From an uncultured Sutterella sp. (GTDB lineage Bacteria; Pseudomonadota; Gammaproteobacteria; Burkholderiales; Burkholderiaceae_F): DNA of 16,811 bases. The stretch lies in assembly GCA_902493085.1 (NCBI GenBank), contig CABUOH010000010.1, positions 1-16,811 on the forward strand, written 5' to 3'. The notes beneath the pieces were generated by a model, which searched no databases, had not been told where the DNA came from, and saw only the letters and a list, made by a program, of their open reading frames with translations. Shown here one piece after another: positions 13,243-16,811 of the stretch. Position 1 is the stretch's first letter. Every line of letters begins with the position of its first letter. Both the position numbers and the translations under genes were made by a program.

Positions 13243-15051
13243 ATGACGACTTTCTCCGAACTCGGCCTGTCCGACTCCATTGTTTCCTCGCTTACTGAAC
13301 TCGGTTTTGAGGAACCCACGCCCATTCAGAACGAGGCCATTCCAGCTCTCCTGACCGGGGCCGACGTACTCGGCCGCGCCGCCACGGGCACCGGAAAAAC
13401 CGCGGCATTCTCTCTTCCTCTCCTTGAGCGCCACGTACTTGGCCAAGAAGCCGATGCGCCGCTCGTTCTCGTTCTCACTCCGACCCGCGAACTCTGCCTG
13501 CAGGTAAGCGAGGCCTTTCACAACTACGGCCGCCAGTCCGGTGTCGTCGTGACCCCCATCTACGGCGGTCAGGACTACAGCCGCCAAATTCGCGCTCTGC
13601 GCCGTGGCACGCATGTCGTCGTTGCTACGCCGGGGCGTGCGCTTGATCATATCGGTCGCGGCACGCTCGATCTCGCCAACATTAAGGCCATCGTCCTCGA
13701 CGAAGCCGATGAAATGCTCGATCTGGGCTTTGCCGACGAGCTCGACGCCATTTTCGATGCTCTTCCTGGACACGTTCAGACTGCGCTCTTTTCCGCGACG
13801 CTGCCCCCGAAGATCGCCAGAATCGCCGAAACCCGCCTCATTGATCCGGTCCGCATCACGATTGCCAAGGAAAAGACCGCCGAGGGTGAGGCCCCCAGAG
13901 TTCCGCAGATCGCCTACGTCGTGGGACACAACTACCGCACGACAGCTCTTGGCCGCATTCTCGACCTTGAAGCTCCCGAGCTCGCCATCATCTTCACGCG
14001 CACCCGCATGGAGGTGGATGACCTGACGGAATCTCTCCGCGCCCGCGGTTTCAGCGTTGAAGCCCTTCACGGCGGCCTTGACCAACCGACGCGTGACCGC
14101 GTCATGAAACGCGCTCGCTCCGGCCAGATCGACGCCATCGTAGCGACCGACGTTGCCGCCCGCGGCATTGACCTCGAAAACCTCACGCATGTGATCAACT
14201 TCGGTATCCCGGCCTCTTACGAAACATACGTCCATCGCATCGGCCGCACCGGACGAGCAGGCCGCACCGGCACCGCCATCACCATTCTCGAGCCTCGCGA
14301 ACACCGTCATCTGCGCGCCATCGAGAACATCACCAAGGCGCGCGTTGAAATGCGGTCCGTACCGTCCGCTACGGACGTTCGCGCCCGCCGCCTTGAACTG
14401 ATGCGCGGCTCTCTTGCTGAGATTCTCGAAGCTGGCGACCTTGACCGCTTCCGCGTCGTCGTCGAATCTCTCTGCGAGGAGTACGATCCCTTCGACGTGG
14501 CGGCTGCCGCCATGAAGCTCGCGCAGGAAAACGAAGGCACCAACGACGACGATACGGAAATTCCGGCCTACTCGCCCTTCGAACGCCCCCGCCGCGAACG
14601 CGGCGATAAGTCTGTGCGCAGCGAACGCGCCCCTCGTCGCGAACGCCGTGAGGCGCCCGAGGAAGGCATGACGCGCCTCTTCGTCGGAGCCGGTCGTGAT
14701 CTCGGCATTCGTCCGTCCGACATTGTCGGCGCCATTGCCAATGAAGCCGGAGTTCCGTCGAAGTGCATCGGCGCCATCGACATCAGCGACCGCTTCACAA
14801 TTGTCGAGGTCGACTCAGATCGTGTCGACCAAATCATCGACGCCATGGAAGGCGTGCGCTTCAAGGGACGTGAAACCACGGTCAAGCTTGATCGTCCGCG
14901 CCGCGAAGACCGCGGAGAGTTCCGTCGCGAACGTCATGACGACCGCGGCTGGCAGCCGCGCGGCGACGAATCGCGAGAATACCGCGGCGCCAAGACCAAG
15001 CGCGACTTCCGCCGCGAAGGCGGCTACGACAAGCGCGGCCCTCGCCGTTAA
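13243..15051 (+). CDS. deaD: ATP-dependent DEAD-box RNA helicase with DbpA-type RNA-binding domain
   Basis: Unwinds structured RNA, probably in ribosome assembly or mRNA turnover, often cold-induced in relatives. The 602-residue protein has all helicase motifs: Q motif (FEEPTPIQ), I ATGTGKT (47-53), Ia PTREL, Ib TPGR, II DEAD (153-156), III SAT, V ATDVAARGID and VI HRIGRTGRAGR. A charged linker comes next, then a DbpA/CsdA RNA-binding domain (about 477-551; TRLFVGAGRDLGIRPSDIVG). The Arg/Gly/Asp-rich tail is probably disordered and RNA-binding. It best fits DeaD/CsdA; DbpA proper is shorter and lacks the tail. No Shine-Dalgarno precedes 13243. The 210-base gap after the rplY terminator presumably holds its promoter; it contains two inverted repeats (13052-13072 and 13197-13212), but I cannot name a convincing promoter. 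A terminator follows the gene. Confidence 0.93.
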   Translation: MTTFSELGLSDSIVSSLTELGFEEPTPIQNEAIPALLTGADVLGRAATGTGKTAAFSLPLLERHVLGQEADAPLVLVLTPTRELCLQVSEAFHNYGRQSGVVVTPIYGGQDYSRQIRALRRGTHVVVATPGRALDHIGRGTLDLANIKAIVLDEADEMLDLGFADELDAIFDALPGHVQTALFSATLPPKIARIAETRLIDPVRITIAKEKTAEGEAPRVPQIAYVVGHNYRTTALGRILDLEAPELAIIFTRTRMEVDDLTESLRARGFSVEALHGGLDQPTRDRVMKRARSGQIDAIVATDVAARGIDLENLTHVINFGIPASYETYVHRIGRTGRAGRTGTAITILEPREHRHLRAIENITKARVEMRSVPSATDVRARRLELMRGSLAEILEAGDLDRFRVVVESLCEEYDPFDVAAAAMKLAQENEGTNDDDTEIPAYSPFERPRRERGDKSVRSERAPRRERREAPEEGMTRLFVGAGRDLGIRPSDIVGAIANEAGVPSKCIGAIDISDRFTIVEVDSDRVDQIIDAMEGVRFKGRETTVKLDRPRREDRGEFRRERHDDRGWQPRGDESREYRGAKTKRDFRREGGYDKRGPRR

Positions 15052-15105
15052 AATGCCCTTGATTCGCAGTCAACCCTGCGAAAGTACTTGAACCCTGCAT
15101 TCTTC

Positions 15106-15126
15106 GGCCGGCTCTGCCGGCCTTTT
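15106..15126 (+). terminator. Rho-independent terminator after the helicase gene
   Basis: A 7-bp all-GC stem (GGCCGGC at 15106-15112 with GCCGGCC at 15116-15122), loop TCT, then TTTT. The T run is short, but the stem is very stable. A second inverted repeat without a T run (TTCGCAG/CTGCGAA, 15063-15082) lies just before it. Confidence 0.8.
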
Positions 15127-15141
15127 CACGCTTAAATCTTC

Positions 15142-15768
15142 ATGACCGAACAAGGAATTCGATTGATCGTCGGCCTCGGCAATCCGGGAAGCGAATACGC
15201 CCGCACTCGGCACAACGCCGGCTTCTGGTTCGTCGACGAGCTTGCCCGCAAGACAGGCGCCTTCTTTCGCGACGAGCGGAAGTTCCAAGGTGAAGTCTGC
15301 AAGGCCAGAATCGGCGGCAGCGACATCTGGCTTCTAAAGCCTTCGACCTACATGAACCGATCGGGCGATGCCGTAGTGGCGCTGGCGCTTTACTACAAAA
15401 TCACGCCGGACCAGATTCTCGTCGTTCACGACGAACTTGACCTTCCCCCGGGCTGCATGAAGATCAAGCAGGGCGGCGGCAATGCCGGCCACAACGGACT
15501 CAAGGACATATCATCCAAACTCTCCACGCCGAACTTCTGGCGCCTGCGTCTCGGCACGGGACACCCCCGCACGCTCGGCCTGGCTCAGCAGGTGGCCGAC
15601 TTCGTGCTTTCGGCGCCATCGTCCGAACACCAGGCAGCCATTGAAGACTGCATCCGCATCGCCCTCAACGAGGCCGCAGCTCTTGCCGAAGGGGATTTCA
15701 CGGGCGTCTCACGCCGTTTGGCCAAGTACGGCACGCCGCCCAAGCCTTCCAAGAAGGCAGCCGAATGA
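15142..15768 (+). CDS. pth: Peptidyl-tRNA hydrolase
   Basis: Cleaves peptidyl-tRNA dropped by stalled ribosomes, recycling tRNA. The 208-residue protein is slightly longer than the usual 190-200. The catalytic set is complete, with a constant offset of 4 from the E. coli numbering: N14 (VGLGNPGSEY), H24 (TRHNAGFW), N72 (KPSTYMNRSG), D97 (VVHDELDL) and N118 (GGGNAGHNGLKDI). The C-terminal tail is Lys/Pro-rich (PPKPSKKAAE). No clear Shine-Dalgarno is seen (CTTAAATCTTC before the ATG). It lies just after the helicase terminator, so it should have its own promoter, which I could not identify. Its stop overlaps the start of the DUF523 gene by ATGA, so the two are co-translated. Confidence 0.96.
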   Translation: MTEQGIRLIVGLGNPGSEYARTRHNAGFWFVDELARKTGAFFRDERKFQGEVCKARIGGSDIWLLKPSTYMNRSGDAVVALALYYKITPDQILVVHDELDLPPGCMKIKQGGGNAGHNGLKDISSKLSTPNFWRLRLGTGHPRTLGLAQQVADFVLSAPSSEHQAAIEDCIRIALNEAAALAEGDFTGVSRRLAKYGTPPKPSKKAAE

Positions 15769-16262
15769 AGCTGCTTATCAGCCGTTGTCTTCTCGGCGCA
15801 CCCTGCCGCTATGACGGGCGCGTAAAGACGGATCTCCGAGATGCCCTTCGAGCCGCCGGTTTCAAAGACGACTGCTGGGTCAGCATCTGCCCTGAAAGCG
15901 ACGGAGGTCTCCCCACGCCGCGCACGCCTTCTGAAATTCAAGGCACGGCTCGCGGCGTGCTGGACGGTCGAGACCGCATCATCACTGCAGACGGTCAAGA
16001 CAACACGGCTTGCTTCATGCACGGCGCCCGGCTCGCAGTTGACCGCTGTCTTGCACACGGCATCAAGCTTGCGCTTCTCAAAGCCAAGAGCCCCTCCTGC
16101 GGCTTCGGACAGATCTACGACGGTACCTTTACGGGCACGCTTGTCGCTGGTCGAGGTCTCACCGCCGAGTTGCTGTCGGACGCAGGCGTATGCATTTTCA
16201 CGGAGAACGAGTTCGATCTTCTTCGTGCCGCAGTCAAGACGCAGCAAGATCCCACTTGCTAA
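15765..16262 (+). CDS. DUF523 family protein
   Basis: A 165-residue cytoplasmic protein of the DUF523 family, whose biochemical role is not established as far as I know. Family hallmarks are the N terminus ISRCLLGAPCRYDGRVK with two cysteines, VSICPESDGGLPTPR, and the invariant LLKAKSPSCGFGQIYDGTF, followed by GRGLTAELL and a late VCIFTENEF. The conserved Cys residues suggest metal binding or redox chemistry (inference). The first family position after VS/IS is often Ala, here Arg. It overlaps pth by 4 bases and ends 63 bases before ychF. That spacer has a poor hairpin (AGACG/CGTCT, 16267-16292) followed by nine T, which I do not call as a firm terminator. Confidence 0.88.
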   Translation: MKLLISRCLLGAPCRYDGRVKTDLRDALRAAGFKDDCWVSICPESDGGLPTPRTPSEIQGTARGVLDGRDRIITADGQDNTACFMHGARLAVDRCLAHGIKLALLKAKSPSCGFGQIYDGTFTGTLVAGRGLTAELLSDAGVCIFTENEFDLLRAAVKTQQDPTC

Positions 16263-16325
16263 AATAAGACGATTTTCCGGACGATTCCGTCTGCAATTTT
16301 TTTTTGATTACAACAGAGATTCACC

Positions 16326-16811
16326 ATGGGTTTGAAGTGTGGCATCGTTGGCCTTCCCAACGTCGGTAAGTCGACGATCTTCAATGCGCTTACCAAAGCC
16401 GGCATTGCTGCCGAAAATTATCCTTTCTGCACCATTGAACCTAACGTCGGCGTCGTTGAAGTGCCCGATCCCCGTTTGAAGGCGCTCTCCGAAATCGTTC
16501 GCCCCGAACGTATTGTTCCTGCGGCCGTTGAATTCGTCGACATCGCTGGTCTCGTTGCTGGCGCCAGCAAGGGTGAGGGCTTGGGCAACCAGTTCCTGGG
16601 CAACATCCGTGAGTGCGATGCCATCGCCCACATCGTACGTTGCTTCAATGACGACAACATCGTTCACGTATCCGGCAAGGTCGATCCGCTTGACGACATC
16701 AACGTCATCAACACTGAACTTGCTCTCGCCGACCTACAGACTGTCGAGAAGGCCCTTAACCGCTACAGCAAGCAGGCCCGCTCCGGCGGCGACAAGGAAG
16801 CCCTCAAGCTC
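16326..16811 (+). CDS. ychF: Redox-regulated ATPase YchF (Obg-like), N-terminal part
   Basis: First 162 codons of a P-loop ATPase of the Obg/OLA1 family that associates with ribosomes and is linked to oxidative stress. The full protein is about 363 residues, and the rest lies beyond the window. Visible features are the start MGLKCGIVGLPNVGKST (Walker A at 9-17), NYPFCTIEPNVGVVEVPDPR, and the switch region EFVDIAGLVAGASKGEGLGN, all characteristic of YchF. The coiled-coil insert begins near the window end. The start at 16326 has a weak AGAG upstream. Its position after pth is the common bacterial order. The frame has no stop up to the last base. Confidence 0.96.
   Translation, partial: MGLKCGIVGLPNVGKSTIFNALTKAGIAAENYPFCTIEPNVGVVEVPDPRLKALSEIVRPERIVPAAVEFVDIAGLVAGASKGEGLGNQFLGNIRECDAIAHIVRCFNDDNIVHVSGKVDPLDDINVINTELALADLQTVEKALNRYSKQARSGGDKEALKL

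Noticed and set aside
12994..14310. 438-codon minus-strand frame covering the rplY-helicase gap
   Set aside because: It crosses the rplY terminator and the helicase core motifs, with no recognisable protein features. It is treated as a shadow.
16267..16305. Terminator between the DUF523 gene and ychF
   Set aside because: There are nine T, but the only stem is 5 bp with a 16-base loop and a 4-base gap to the T run. Too weak to call.

Overview
The window is a run of conserved housekeeping genes from a GC-rich proteobacterium, most likely a betaproteobacterium of the order Burkholderiales. The Sutterellaceae are my best guess, an inference from gene order and protein style that has not been tested by a search. 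Almost everything lies on the + strand in tight operons with 4-base ATGA or TAATG overlaps. The only clear minus-strand gene is mutY. I see no insertion sequence, phage gene, CRISPR array or toxin-antitoxin pair, and no stretch that looks transferred.

Layout. (1) 1-316: the 3' end of a polar amino-acid ABC transporter ATPase, closed by a strong terminator. (2) 391-6856: an envelope and nitrogen-regulation block, kdsD-kdsC-lptC-lptA-lptB-rpoN-ptsN-rapZ. KdsD and KdsC make Kdo for lipid A/LPS. LptC, LptA and LptB are parts of the LPS export machine. RpoN (sigma-54), PtsN (EIIA-Ntr) and RapZ are the regulators classically linked to it. (3) 6858-7934: mutY on the minus strand, convergent with rapZ with one base between the stop codons, and divergent from the next operon. 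(4) 8010-12967: a TPR lipoprotein, lolB, ispE, tRNA-Gln(UUG), prs and rplY, ending at a very strong terminator (13002-13032). (5) 13243-15051: a DEAD-box helicase with a DbpA-type RNA-binding domain, followed by a terminator. (6) 15142-16811: pth, a DUF523 gene, and the first 162 codons of ychF, which runs off the window.

Blocks 4 and 6 keep the order TPR-lolB-ispE-tRNA-prs-rplY-pth-ychF known from other beta/gammaproteobacteria. Here a helicase sits between rplY and pth, and a DUF523 gene between pth and ychF. The rpoN-ptsN-rapZ part lacks the hpf and hprK genes often found there.

I do not think the window holds a new multi-gene system. The signals most worth a second look are regulatory or residue-level: an undescribed candidate leader peptide with an ideal ribosome binding site and overlapping hairpins just before prs; a terminator-like element between prs and rplY; a Tyr-to-Lys change in the IspE substrate pocket; altered spacing of the MutY iron-sulphur cysteines; and a short LolB.
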